This document shows positions 51,333-60,728 of a stretch of 64,000 bases of DNA, piece by piece. This DNA comes from Robertmurraya andreesenii (GTDB taxonomy: Bacteria > Bacillota > Bacilli > Bacillales > Cytobacillaceae). Both the position numbers and the translations under genes were made by a program. The first letter of the stretch is position 1. Every line of letters starts with the position of its first letter. A model generated the notes under the pieces. It was not told where the DNA came from. It made no database searches and saw only the letters and a list, made by a program, of their open reading frames with translations. The stretch is from positions 1 to 64,000 of the forward strand of contig NZ_JAUSTU010000015.1 of NCBI RefSeq assembly GCF_030813005.1, read 5' to 3'.

Positions 51333-53552
51333 TTAACGTTCCACTTCTTCCATAATATATGCTTCGATGACGTCGCCTTCTTTAACATCGTTGAAGTTCT
51401 TGATGGTAATTCCACATTCGTAGCCTTGGGCTACTTCTTTCACATCGTCTTTAAAGCGTTTCAGTGCGTCAATTTCACCTTCATAAATGACAATTCCGTC
51501 ACGGATCACACGAACTCCGCTATGGCGAGTAATTTTTCCATCTGTGACATAGGAGCCTGCAATCGTTCCGATTTTGGAAACCTTGAAGGTTTGACGAACC
51601 TCAGCTTGACCGATAATTTTCTCTTCAAATTCTGGATCAAGCATTCCCTTCATGGCCGCTTCAATTTCTTCAATGGCCTTATAAATGATGCGGTGAAGTC
51701 GAATATCAACACCTTCAGCCTCTGCAGTACGCTTCGCATTATTGTCAGGGCGCACGTTAAAGCCAATCACGATCGCATTGGATGCTGCTGCTAATGTAAT
51801 ATCAGATTCATTTATTGCACCTACGCCTGTGTGAATGATTTTAACATTGACTCCTTCCACATCAAGCTTTTGGAAAGCTGCAGCAACGGCTTCAACGGAA
51901 CCTTGAACGTCTGCCTTAACGATTAGATTTAATTCCTTCATTTCCCCTTGCTTCAAATGGTCAAAGAGATTATCCAGACTTACTCTTGTCTTCTCGCTTC
52001 TTTGAGCTTGGATAGCGCGGGATGCACGTGCCTCACCGACTTGACGAGCTGTTTTCTCATCATCGAAGACGACAAAGCGATCCCCTGCTTGTGGGACGTC
52101 ATTTAAGCCCATAATTTCAACAGGAGTAGATGGACCCGCCTCTTTTACACGTCGACCGAGATCGTTCACCATCGCACGAACACGACCATAAGTGTTTCCA
52201 ACAACGATTGGATCTCCAACCTTTAATGTACCATTTTGAACCAAAAGTGTGGCAACAGAACCGCGACCCTTATCTAGCTGTGCCTCAATAACCGTACCAA
52301 CGGCTTTACGATTAGGATTTGCTTTATACTCTTCTACTTCGCTGACAAGAAGAATCATTTCTAAAAGGGTATCAATGCCTTCACCAGTTAACGCAGAAAT
52401 CGGTACGAAAATGGTATCCCCACCCCATGCTTCTGGAATTAAACCATGCTCTGTTAACTCCTGCATGACGCGATCAGGATTCGCTGATTCCTTATCCATC
52501 TTATTCACTGCCACAATAATCGGCACTTCAGCAGCTTTGGCATGGTTGATCGCTTCAATCGTTTGCGGCATGACACCGTCATCGGCTGCAACGACTAAAA
52601 TGGTAATGTCCGTAATTTTCGCACCACGAGCTCGCATGGTTGTAAATGCAGCATGCCCTGGTGTATCAAGGAACGTTATTTTCTTTCCATTTTCCTCAAC
52701 CTGATAAGCGCCGATATGCTGAGTTATTCCACCAGCTTCTCCTGCTGTTACCTTCGTATTACGAATGGAATCAAGGGTTGTTGTTTTCCCGTGGTCCACG
52801 TGACCCATGATCGTTACAACGGAAGGTCTCTCCTGCAGCTCTGTCTCATCATCCTCAGTGAAATACACCTCTAAATCGGTAACATCCACCTTAATTTCTT
52901 CTTCCACTTCGACCCCATATTCGGAGGCAATTAATTCAATGGCATCTTTGTCAAGGTCTTGATTAATCGTTGCCATCACACCTAAAAGGAATAATTTTTT
53001 AATGATCTCAGAAGGCTCGCGGTGAAGTTTTTTTGCTAATTCCGCAACCGTTAAAGATTCACTAAATACAATTTTTGTCGGGAGTTCTTTTTCCTTTTTT
53101 GGTTGTGGCGGCTTAGTATTTGTGTGAACCCTTGCTTTTTGCTTATTATTTTTGTTCTTATTTCTGTTTTGATTATTTTGATTGTTGCCCTTAAACACTT
53201 TATTATTTGATTGATTTTCCCCAGTACCCTTTTTGCCATCACGAGGCTTTGGTGCTGTTTTTACTTTCACCTTGGATGGGCCTGAGTTTTTGTCGTCCCC
53301 TTCATCATAAGAAGTTTTCTTCGCTGGTTGGTCTACCTTTTGCTGAGGAGCAGGCTTCGCCTGTCCTTTCTCCTTTTGAGGCTGTTTTTCTTCTTTATTG
53401 TTATAAAGACGATCAAGCTTCTTGATTGTATCCCCTTCAATTGTTGTCATATGATTAGAAACCTCAATATTCATTTCTTTTAGTTTTGTAATTACGTCCT
53501 TACTAGACACGTTCTGTTTTTTTGCATATTCATAAACTCGTAATTTACTCAT
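51333..53552 (-). CDS. infB: Translation initiation factor IF-2
   Basis: This 739-residue GTPase delivers initiator tRNA to the 30S subunit. There is an N-terminal IF2N domain (LRVYEYAKKQNVSSKDVI), then a Lys/Asn/Gln-rich disordered linker (about 55-165), a second IF2N domain, and the G domain with G1 GHVDHGKTT, DTPGHAAF and NKMDK. The remaining domains end in AYIMEEVER. Alternative internal starts are usual in infB. It starts behind GGGGGTG. Confidence 0.97.
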   Translation of the reverse strand: MSKLRVYEYAKKQNVSSKDVITKLKEMNIEVSNHMTTIEGDTIKKLDRLYNNKEEKQPQKEKGQAKPAPQQKVDQPAKKTSYDEGDDKNSGPSKVKVKTAPKPRDGKKGTGENQSNNKVFKGNNQNNQNRNKNKNNKQKARVHTNTKPPQPKKEKELPTKIVFSESLTVAELAKKLHREPSEIIKKLFLLGVMATINQDLDKDAIELIASEYGVEVEEEIKVDVTDLEVYFTEDDETELQERPSVVTIMGHVDHGKTTTLDSIRNTKVTAGEAGGITQHIGAYQVEENGKKITFLDTPGHAAFTTMRARGAKITDITILVVAADDGVMPQTIEAINHAKAAEVPIIVAVNKMDKESANPDRVMQELTEHGLIPEAWGGDTIFVPISALTGEGIDTLLEMILLVSEVEEYKANPNRKAVGTVIEAQLDKGRGSVATLLVQNGTLKVGDPIVVGNTYGRVRAMVNDLGRRVKEAGPSTPVEIMGLNDVPQAGDRFVVFDDEKTARQVGEARASRAIQAQRSEKTRVSLDNLFDHLKQGEMKELNLIVKADVQGSVEAVAAAFQKLDVEGVNVKIIHTGVGAINESDITLAAASNAIVIGFNVRPDNNAKRTAEAEGVDIRLHRIIYKAIEEIEAAMKGMLDPEFEEKIIGQAEVRQTFKVSKIGTIAGSYVTDGKITRHSGVRVIRDGIVIYEGEIDALKRFKDDVKEVAQGYECGITIKNFNDVKEGDVIEAYIMEEVER

Positions 53553-53571
53553 ACTTTCACCCCCGCATAAA

Positions 53572-53874
53572 TTAATCGAGCACTTGTTTCAGCTTATTTG
53601 CAAACCCTGCATCTAAAACGGCCACCACTACGCGGGCTTCTTTTCCAATCGATTGACCGAGTAAAGTACGGTTATCAACCATTCTGTATGGAACTGAAAA
53701 GGATTTGCATTTATCAGTCACTTTTTTGGTGGTATTGGCGGATGCATCCGCGGACAGTAACACGAGCTTCGCTTTGCCACTTCTGATTTCCTTAACGACC
53801 AGCTCTTCACCTGAAATAATTTTTCGCGCTCGATTGGCTAATCCAAGCAATGACATCCATTGATTTGCTTTCAT
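53572..53874 (-). CDS. ylxQ: L7Ae-family ribosome-associated protein YlxQ
   Basis: This 100-residue L7Ae/L30e/Gadd45-type protein (WMSLLGLANRARKIISGEEL, KAKLVLLSADASANTTKKV) binds kink-turn RNA in the family. Its ATG overlaps the ylxR stop (TAATG), indicating translational coupling inside the nusA-infB operon. Confidence 0.93.
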   Translation of the reverse strand: MKANQWMSLLGLANRARKIISGEELVVKEIRSGKAKLVLLSADASANTTKKVTDKCKSFSVPYRMVDNRTLLGQSIGKEARVVVAVLDAGFANKLKQVLD

Positions 53875-54155
53875 TAGGATAGTCGTTTCTCCTTCTCAAC
53901 TAGCTCTAATAACTCTTCATAAATACGTTCATCAATCTCTACTTCTAAATGAGTCTTTAATGTGTTCTTCTTCTTAGCTAAAAGGATGGCTTCTTTGTCT
54001 TTAGAAAGATAGGCACCGCGACCGTTCTTCTTTCCTGTTAGATCAATGGATACTTCTCCCTCTTTAGAGCGAACGATGCGAACGAGTTCTTTTTTCGGTC
54101 TCATTTCACCAGTAGCGACACATTTTCGCATCGGAACCTTTCTCCTCGTGTTCAT
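53874..54155 (-). CDS. ylxR: YlxR, DUF448 RNA-binding-type protein
   Basis: This 93-residue basic protein has the DUF448 signature PMRKCVATGEMRPKKELVRIV and KKNGRGAYLSKD. YlxR/RnpM-type proteins have been reported to bind RNA and to modulate RNase P and metabolic gene expression. It starts 18 bp after nusA behind GAGGTGAC. Confidence 0.92.
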   Translation of the reverse strand: MNTRRKVPMRKCVATGEMRPKKELVRIVRSKEGEVSIDLTGKKNGRGAYLSKDKEAILLAKKKNTLKTHLEVEIDERIYEELLELVEKEKRLS

Positions 54156-54173
54156 TGATCAGTCACCTCACCC

Positions 54174-55316
54174 TTATTCCATCATATCTTCATTATCAAA
54201 ATCGAGACTTAAATCCGTATCAAGTTCGTCATCCTCTTCATCAAAGGAAAGAATACCAGTTTCCCGTGGGTATATTCCCGCTTCCCTTGCATCTGTTTCC
54301 GATTTGATGTCAATTTTCCAACCTGTTAATTTGGCTGCTAGGCGGGCATTTTGTCCACGTTTACCAATGGCTAATGAAAGCTGGTAATCAGGAACAATCA
54401 CAGTTGTTGCCTTTTCCTCCTCATTAACGATCACATCAAGCACCTTAGAAGGACTTAGAGCATTGGCAACAAATACGACGGGATCATTTGACCACTTCAC
54501 GATATCAATTTTCTCACCCTTAAGCTCATTCACCACTGCCTGAACCCGTGAACCCTTTGGACCTACACATGAACCAACTGGATCAACCTCTGGATTATCG
54601 GAATGAACAGAAATTTTCGAACGATCTCCCGCTTCCCTCGAGACTGATTTAATTTCAACCGTACCGTCATAAATCTCTGGAACTTCGATTTCAAAAAGAC
54701 GCTTCAAAAGTCCTGGATGCGTTCGTGAAACGAAAATCTGCGGACCCTTCGTAGTCTTTTCTACCTTAGTAATAAATACTTTGATGCGATCATGAGGCTG
54801 ATATTTCTCATTAGGCATTTGCTCATTGGCTGGCAAAATCGCTTCAATTTTTCCGAGGCTCACATAAATAAATTTTGAATCGACACGTTGAACGATTCCA
54901 GTCATAATATCTTCTTCACGGTCAATAAACTCAGAATAAATAATTCCACGCTCTGCTTCTCTCACACGCTGTGTCACAACCTGCTTAGCAGTTTGCGCGG
55001 CAATTCTTCCAAAATCCTTAGGTGTTACCTCTAGCTCCACAACATCCTCGATTTGATAATTTGGATTAATTCTGCGAGCATCTTCAAGCGATATTTCTAG
55101 CCGTGGATCAAAGACCTCATCCACCACATCTTTCCGAGCGAAAACCCGCATCGTTCCTGATCCTAAATTAAGATCTATACGAACATTTTGCGCCTGATTG
55201 AAGTTTCTACGATAGGCTGATACTAAGGCTGCTTCAATCGCCTCAATAATTACATCTCTTGAAATCCCTTTTTCTTTTTCAAGCAAGTCAAGAGCATCAA
55301 GCAATTCACTGCTCAT
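54174..55316 (-). CDS. nusA: Transcription elongation/termination factor NusA
   Basis: This 380-residue NusA has an N-terminal polymerase-binding domain (SSELLDALDLLEKEKGISRD), an S1 domain (about 135-200) and two KH domains (GSCVGPKGSRVQAVVNEL; LSLAIGKRGQNARLAAKL). It ends in a short, very acidic tail. It lacks the E. coli acidic repeats, as is normal for Gram-positives. The ATG at 55316 follows GGGGGATA and is preferred to a frame start eight codons earlier. Confidence 0.97.
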   Translation of the reverse strand: MSSELLDALDLLEKEKGISRDVIIEAIEAALVSAYRRNFNQAQNVRIDLNLGSGTMRVFARKDVVDEVFDPRLEISLEDARRINPNYQIEDVVELEVTPKDFGRIAAQTAKQVVTQRVREAERGIIYSEFIDREEDIMTGIVQRVDSKFIYVSLGKIEAILPANEQMPNEKYQPHDRIKVFITKVEKTTKGPQIFVSRTHPGLLKRLFEIEVPEIYDGTVEIKSVSREAGDRSKISVHSDNPEVDPVGSCVGPKGSRVQAVVNELKGEKIDIVKWSNDPVVFVANALSPSKVLDVIVNEEEKATTVIVPDYQLSLAIGKRGQNARLAAKLTGWKIDIKSETDAREAGIYPRETGILSFDEEDDELDTDLSLDFDNEDMME

Positions 55317-55399
55317 TTGAATATATCCCCCTTTAAACACTAATCATCAATATGAACTGCTAACTACATTAGAAAATGGATATGTATCCACAAGCTAAT

Positions 55400-55870
55400 T
55401 TAAGAAAAGGTCACAGCAAGCCGTGCAGCAGCTATTTTCTCAAGCGGTATCGTCACCGTCTTTTTCCTAGTCTTGACCATGATCTCTACTGTTAATTGCC
55501 TATCACTAAAATTGAGCAGCTTTCCTTCAAAGGTTTTTTCACCGTCAATGGGTTCATAGGTCTTAACAAATATATGCTTCCCAACTGCCTTTTCAAAATC
55601 TTTTTCCTTTTTCAAAGGGCGTTCCGCCCCAGGAGAGGAAACCTCTAGGAAGTAGTTATAAGGTATTGGGTCGATTTCATCCAGCTTTTCGCTCAGCCGT
55701 TCACTAACGATTCCACATTCCTCTATATCAACGCCGTTTTCCTTATCAATGAATACACGGAGGAACCAGTTTTTCCCCTCCTTGACATATTCGATATCTA
55801 CCAATTCAAGTTGGAGTTCATCGACAATCGGTTTCACTAGTTCTTCAACAACATCGACTACTTTGCTCAT
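55400..55870 (-). CDS. rimP: Ribosome maturation factor RimP
   Basis: This 156-residue 30S assembly factor has an N-terminal domain with ELVDIEYVKEGKNWFLRVFI and DIEECGIVSERLSEKLDE, then LEVSSPGAERPL and a C-terminal Sm-like fold. It is the first gene of the rimP-nusA-ylxR-ylxQ-infB operon. ATG at 55870 behind TTAGGAGGGA gives exactly the B. subtilis length; an earlier start would add 17 residues. Confidence 0.95.
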   Translation of the reverse strand: MSKVVDVVEELVKPIVDELQLELVDIEYVKEGKNWFLRVFIDKENGVDIEECGIVSERLSEKLDEIDPIPYNYFLEVSSPGAERPLKKEKDFEKAVGKHIFVKTYEPIDGEKTFEGKLLNFSDRQLTVEIMVKTRKKTVTIPLEKIAAARLAVTFS

Positions 55871-55945
55871 ATATTCCCTCCTAACCCTATGTGATGTGTA
55901 ACTCATCATGATTGAGATCATATAAAAATATCCAACACAACACGA

Positions 55946-55968
55946 AAGAGTGGGGAATCCCCACTCTT
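55946..55968 (-). promoter_or_regulatory. Leader hairpin of the rimP-nusA operon
   Basis: AAGAGTGGGG (55946-55955) and CCCCACTCTT (55959-55968) form a perfect ten-pair stem with a three-base loop, about 30 bases into the predicted leader. There is no T-tract on either strand, so it is not a standard terminator. It could mediate leader control or mark a processing site. Confidence 0.5.
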
Positions 55969-56002
55969 GTTAACGAGAGTTATCGATAGTATTTCCAATA
56001 AA

Positions 56003-56031
56003 ACTATACCATAACCAATATTTTAATGCAA
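56003..56031 (-). promoter_or_regulatory. Extended -10 promoter of the rimP-nusA operon
   Basis: TGGTATAGT (extended -10; core 56008-56003) with TTGCAT (56031-56026) 17 bases upstream, on the minus strand. It predicts a leader of about 125 bases. The -35 is weak and is compensated by the TG motif. Confidence 0.55.
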
Positions 56032-56046
56032 ATGAGAATCTCATTT
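56030..56046. promoter_or_regulatory. 8-1-8 palindrome at the rimP promoter
   Basis: AAATGAGAATCTCATTT is a perfect inverted repeat with one central base, touching the -35 of the rimP promoter. It is a possible operator; no regulator can be assigned. Confidence 0.4.
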
Positions 56047-56106
56047 CTACTTGACAAAAGCTCCTGCAAATAGAACACTGTAATTTCTATTGTTGTTCCA
56101 CATACC

Positions 56107-56174
56107 GCCTTATACGTGTGCGTTCTCTAAGTTATTCGTTCCGAATAAAACCCGTTCACGCACACGTATAAGGC
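56107..56174 (+). repeat. 68-nt structured palindromic repeat, copy A
   Basis: The outer arms 56107-56123 and 56158-56174 are a perfect 17-bp inverted repeat; inside, TTATTCG (56132-56138) and CGAATAA (56142-56148) form a second stem with a three-base loop. The same 68-nt element occurs at 62503-62570 in the opposite orientation with 58 of 68 bases identical. This copy lies between polC and the rimP promoter. It contains no ORF. Function unknown. Confidence 0.85.
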
Positions 56175-56200
56175 TAAAATCAGTATTTTACATTAAAAGC

Positions 56201-59200
56201 CTAAAATAAAGAGAGCTGGTTTTGCTCTGGCATATCCGCTAAGCAGCCGTGATTCTCCAGATATTCCATAATTGTCTTTGAAACCTTTCCGCGCTGCTGC
56301 AGATCCTCTTTCGATAAGAATTCCCCATCTTCCCTGGCCTTCACAATGTTCAATGCTGCGTTTGTTCCAAGCCCAGGAATCGAATTAAACGGAGGAATAA
56401 GAGAATTCCCATCAATGATAAATTCTGAAGCACTTGATCGGTAGAGATCGACCTTTTTAAACGTAAAGCCCCGCTCATTCATTTCTAATGCAAGTTCTAA
56501 TACCGTTAAAAGGTTCTTTTCCTTTGTAGATGCTTCAAGTCCTTTTGCATTAATTTCCTCTATTTTGGCACGTATCGCCTGTGAGCCCTTCACCATCGCT
56601 TCAATATCAAAATCCTCTGCCCGCACCGTGAAATAAGCAGCATAGTAGTACAGTGGCATATGAACTTTAAAATAAGCAATCCTGACAGCCATGAGAACAT
56701 AGGCTGCGGCATGCGCCTTCGGGAACATATATTTGATCTTTTTACAAGAATCAATATACCACTCTGGCACATTGTTCTTGCGCATCTCTTCTTCCATTTC
56801 ATCGGTTAGCCCTTTTCCTTTGCGCACCGATTCCATAATCTTAAAGGCAAAGGATGGTTCAAGACCTTGATAGATCAGATAAACCATGATGTCATCCCGA
56901 CAGCCAATGACCTCACTAAGTGTACAAATTTTATTCTGAATAAGCTCCTGGGCATTTCCAAGCCAAACATCCGTCCCGTGAGATAGGCCAGAGATTTGCA
57001 CGAGCTCAGAGAAGGTTGTTGGCTTCGTATCCTCAAGCATTTGTCGGACGAACCGTGTTCCAAACTCAGGAATGCCAAGAGTTCCTGTCTTACACATGAT
57101 CTGCTCTTCCGTTACGCCAAGGGCCTCTGTACCACTAAAAATTTTCATGACTTCCTTATCGTCCGTTGGAATCGTCTTCGGGTCAATCCCACTCAAGTCC
57201 TGCAGCATGCGGATGACGGTCGGATCATCGTGTCCAAGGATATCAAGCTTTAAGACATTGTCATGGATGGAATGGAAATCAAAGTGAGTTGTTTTCCATT
57301 CAGAGTTGCGGTCATCCGCTGGGTATTGAATCGGTGTGAAATCATAAATATCCATGTAATCTGGAACAACGATGATTCCACCTGGATGCTGCCCAGTTGT
57401 CCGTTTTACTCCCGTACATCCTGATGCGAGCCTTTCTACCTCGGCACCTCGAAGCTGAAGATTATGATCCTGCTGATAGGCTTTCACATATCCAAAGGCT
57501 GTTTTATCTGCAACCGTACCGATTGTACCGGCACGATACACATAATCCTCACCGAAAAGCACCTTTGTATAGTTATGAGCACGCGGCTGATATTCCCCAG
57601 AGAAATTCAAATCGATATCAGGTACCTTGTCTCCTTTGAAGCCTAGGAAGGTCTCAAACGGAATATCATGGCCATCCTTCGTATATTTTTCCCCACAATT
57701 TGGACAGTTCTTGTCGGGAAGGTCAAAGCCGGAGCCGACCGAACCGTCATTGAAGAACTCAGAATGCTTGCAGGAAGGGCAAACATAATGCGGTGGAAGC
57801 GGGTTAACCTCGGTAATTTCCGTCATCGTCGCGACGAGTGAGGAACCGACCGAACCCCTTGAACCAACAAGATAGCCATCATCCAATGATTTTTTTACAA
57901 GCTTATGAGAGATCAAATAGATAACCGCAAACCCATGTCCGATAATGCTCTTCAGTTCCTTCTCCAAACGGGCTTCCACAATTTCAGGAAGTGGCTCCCC
58001 ATAAATGTCTTTCGCACGCTTATAGCTCATCGAGCGGATTTCCTCTTCTGCTCCTTCAATTTTTGGAGTGTATAGGTCATCCTTAATAGGCTTAATGGTT
58101 TCGATCATATCTGCAATTTTATTTGTATTTGTAATGACAATTTCCTTCGCCTTATCAGCACCTAAGAAGGAGAATGCATCAAGCATTTCATTGGTTGTAC
58201 GAAAATGTACATCAGGGAGCTGATGGCGATTAAGTGGATTGGCTCCACCTTGTGAATTCACCAAGATTTTTCGATAAATCTTGTCATTGGGATTTAAATA
58301 ATGAACATTTCCAGTTGCCACTACTGGAATATCCAGCTTTTCACCAAGCTTAACTAAATTCTTAATAATATCTTCTAGCTTACTTTCATTTTGCACAAGC
58401 TCCAGCTCGATTAAATGAGCGTACACCTCTTTTGGATGCACCTCGATATAATCATAGAAGCGAGCGATTTCCTCTACTTCTTCAAATGCTTTTTGCATCA
58501 TGCCTTCAAATACTTCGCCTTTATCACAGCCAGATCCAACGATGATGCCCTCACGATATTTCTGCAAAACAGAACGAGGAATTCTTGGAACCCGATAGAA
58601 ATAATCAATATGTGAAATTGAGATAATCTTGAAGAGATTCTTTAGCCCAACCTCGTTCTGAGCAAGTAAAGTACAATGGGAAGGACGAGCACGCTGATAG
58701 GCATTGCCTTTTCCCATATTATTGTTGAGGTCATCGTGATACGTAATCCCTTTTTCAAGTGCCTCTTTCAATAGAATCAATAGGATATAGCCTGTCGCTT
58801 CCGCATCATAAATCGCCCGGTGATGCTGGGTTAGCTCAACGTTGAATTTCTTAGCTAACGTATTGAGACGATGGTTTTTCATTTCAGGATGAAGGAAGCG
58901 AGCAAGCTCTAACGTGTCGATAACTGGGTTCTTTGCCTTTTCCAGGCCAATTTTCTTGTATCCGACATTTAAGAAGCCCATATCAAAGGATGCGTTATGC
59001 GCCACAAAGATAGCATCGCCTGTCCATTCGTAGAAGTCTTTCAACACCACTTCCACATCAGGAGCATCTTTGACCATATCATCTGTAATTCCTGTTAAGT
59101 CAATCGTGGTCGCTGATAATGGGTGATGTGGATTAGCAAAGGCTTCAAAACGGTCGATGATCTCGCCGTTTTTGATTTTCACTGCCGCTAATTCAATGAT

Positions 59201-60520
59201 TGTATCATAGACTGCTGATAAACCCGTTGTCTCGACGTCAAATACCACGTACGTGTCCTCTGCTAGTAGTCGATGTGCATCATTATAGGCAATTGGAACA
59301 CCATCATCGATGAGATTCGCTTCTATTCCATAAAGAATCTTAATATCATGCTTCTTCCCTGCACTATAGGCCTCAGGGAAGGACTGAGCCACCGCATGGT
59401 CCGTAATGGCAATCGCCTTATGTCCCCACTTTTTCGCCTGAGCGACTAAGCTTCCGACTGAGCTAACGGCATCCATTTGACTCATTGGGGTATGAAGATG
59501 GAGCTCGACTCGTTTTTCTCCCTCTGGTGCTGTATCCTTTCTTTCAATCGGCTTTACTTCGTTAATATCGTTACAGATCATGACTAAGTCGCGGACGAAC
59601 GTATCGTTTTGAATACTTCCTCTCACCTTGAGCCACATACCTTTTTTCACCTTTTCAAAGAGAGCGGCATCCTCCTTGTCCCTGGAGAACATTTTGACGA
59701 TAATTGAGCTTGTATAGTCAGTAATTTTAAAGGTTAACAGCGTTCTTCCGCTCCGCAATTCCTTTGTTTCGGCAAAAAAGACATAGCCTTCGATTGCCAC
59801 TCTTCGTTCCTCGTCAATAATATCGATCAGTCTGCGGAACTCCGCATCATCCTTGATGGTTAAGCCAATGGTCAATGGCCCAGAAGGAACCTCTCCTCCT
59901 GCATCCTTCTCAGCTTCCTGCTTCTCTAATTCCATCAGCGCTTGAAAACCTCTTTCCTGATCCTCTTTCTGTTTCGCTTCAAGAAACTGTTCGTATTGTT
60001 TGTTGGTTATATCCTCTTGGATTTCAGTGTCAATGATGAAGCTTGAGAAGCCACATTGATGATAAATATCAGAGATCATTTCCCCGTACTTTTTCTTGAT
60101 GGTCATTTCCTCTAATTCATTGCTGACCTTCACAATCATTTTGTTTCCAACGATGTTTGGAAGCTGTTCATTTAAGAGTTTTTGGTAGGGTGGGGCGATT
60201 CCCTCAAGCTGTCCAATACAATAATTCCAATAATCGATCATCAATTGTTCATGTATATTGGGATGTTTCACTTGAAAAGAATAGGAAGTTCGGGCAATAT
60301 GAGCGAAAGCTTTCTCAAGCTTCGAGGTAAATAATTCAAATACTTTAAAAGGCAGTATTTCATCCATACTAAAATAAAAATGCCATTTTTTTGCTTTTCT
60401 TTCGACAACGACCTTATCAATTTCTGCATGGTGAAAATGAGTCACTACACGGTCATCTGTTAATTGTATTTGCTGGAGCAAGTGTTGAAATGCTTCTTTC
60501 TTCTCCGAGGCACCGCTCAT
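56201..60520 (-). CDS. polC: DNA polymerase III alpha subunit, PolC type
   Basis: This 1439-residue replicative polymerase of low-GC Gram-positives is the main leading-strand enzyme. In order: an N-terminal domain, an OB fold, a PHP domain (VELHLHTPMSQMDAVSS) interrupted by the 3'-5' exonuclease (VVFDVETTGL, DAEATGYIL), a zinc-binding motif (CPSCKH, CPNCGEKY), and the palm with DIDLNFSGEYQ. The C-terminus ends in the clamp-binding peptide QLSLF. ATG at 60520 follows GAGGAG; a start 16 codons earlier is possible. Confidence 0.98.
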   Translation of the reverse strand: MSGASEKKEAFQHLLQQIQLTDDRVVTHFHHAEIDKVVVERKAKKWHFYFSMDEILPFKVFELFTSKLEKAFAHIARTSYSFQVKHPNIHEQLMIDYWNYCIGQLEGIAPPYQKLLNEQLPNIVGNKMIVKVSNELEEMTIKKKYGEMISDIYHQCGFSSFIIDTEIQEDITNKQYEQFLEAKQKEDQERGFQALMELEKQEAEKDAGGEVPSGPLTIGLTIKDDAEFRRLIDIIDEERRVAIEGYVFFAETKELRSGRTLLTFKITDYTSSIIVKMFSRDKEDAALFEKVKKGMWLKVRGSIQNDTFVRDLVMICNDINEVKPIERKDTAPEGEKRVELHLHTPMSQMDAVSSVGSLVAQAKKWGHKAIAITDHAVAQSFPEAYSAGKKHDIKILYGIEANLIDDGVPIAYNDAHRLLAEDTYVVFDVETTGLSAVYDTIIELAAVKIKNGEIIDRFEAFANPHHPLSATTIDLTGITDDMVKDAPDVEVVLKDFYEWTGDAIFVAHNASFDMGFLNVGYKKIGLEKAKNPVIDTLELARFLHPEMKNHRLNTLAKKFNVELTQHHRAIYDAEATGYILLILLKEALEKGITYHDDLNNNMGKGNAYQRARPSHCTLLAQNEVGLKNLFKIISISHIDYFYRVPRIPRSVLQKYREGIIVGSGCDKGEVFEGMMQKAFEEVEEIARFYDYIEVHPKEVYAHLIELELVQNESKLEDIIKNLVKLGEKLDIPVVATGNVHYLNPNDKIYRKILVNSQGGANPLNRHQLPDVHFRTTNEMLDAFSFLGADKAKEIVITNTNKIADMIETIKPIKDDLYTPKIEGAEEEIRSMSYKRAKDIYGEPLPEIVEARLEKELKSIIGHGFAVIYLISHKLVKKSLDDGYLVGSRGSVGSSLVATMTEITEVNPLPPHYVCPSCKHSEFFNDGSVGSGFDLPDKNCPNCGEKYTKDGHDIPFETFLGFKGDKVPDIDLNFSGEYQPRAHNYTKVLFGEDYVYRAGTIGTVADKTAFGYVKAYQQDHNLQLRGAEVERLASGCTGVKRTTGQHPGGIIVVPDYMDIYDFTPIQYPADDRNSEWKTTHFDFHSIHDNVLKLDILGHDDPTVIRMLQDLSGIDPKTIPTDDKEVMKIFSGTEALGVTEEQIMCKTGTLGIPEFGTRFVRQMLEDTKPTTFSELVQISGLSHGTDVWLGNAQELIQNKICTLSEVIGCRDDIMVYLIYQGLEPSFAFKIMESVRKGKGLTDEMEEEMRKNNVPEWYIDSCKKIKYMFPKAHAAAYVLMAVRIAYFKVHMPLYYYAAYFTVRAEDFDIEAMVKGSQAIRAKIEEINAKGLEASTKEKNLLTVLELALEMNERGFTFKKVDLYRSSASEFIIDGNSLIPPFNSIPGLGTNAALNIVKAREDGEFLSKEDLQQRGKVSKTIMEYLENHGCLADMPEQNQLSLF

Positions 60521-60690
60521 CCACTTTCTCTCCTCTCTATCAACTAATCTATCTAGTACGAACATCATTATAACATAAACAAACGATGCTAGATTTCCCT
60601 TTTCACAAAAACAATTATCAGGAACACGTCAAGTAATTTCTTAACAATAAGGCGATGTCAAGTTCGACAATCAAAAATAACAGAGCCATC

Positions 60691-60721
60691 AAAAAAAATA
60701 GGGCCCCTCTTCAAGGGACCC
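60691..60721 (-). terminator. Terminator of proS
   Basis: GGGTCCCTT and GAGGGGCCC pair (two G-U) across GAA, followed by TATTTTTTTT on the minus strand, just after the proS stop. Confidence 0.8.
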
Positions 60722-60728
60722 CGTCCTC

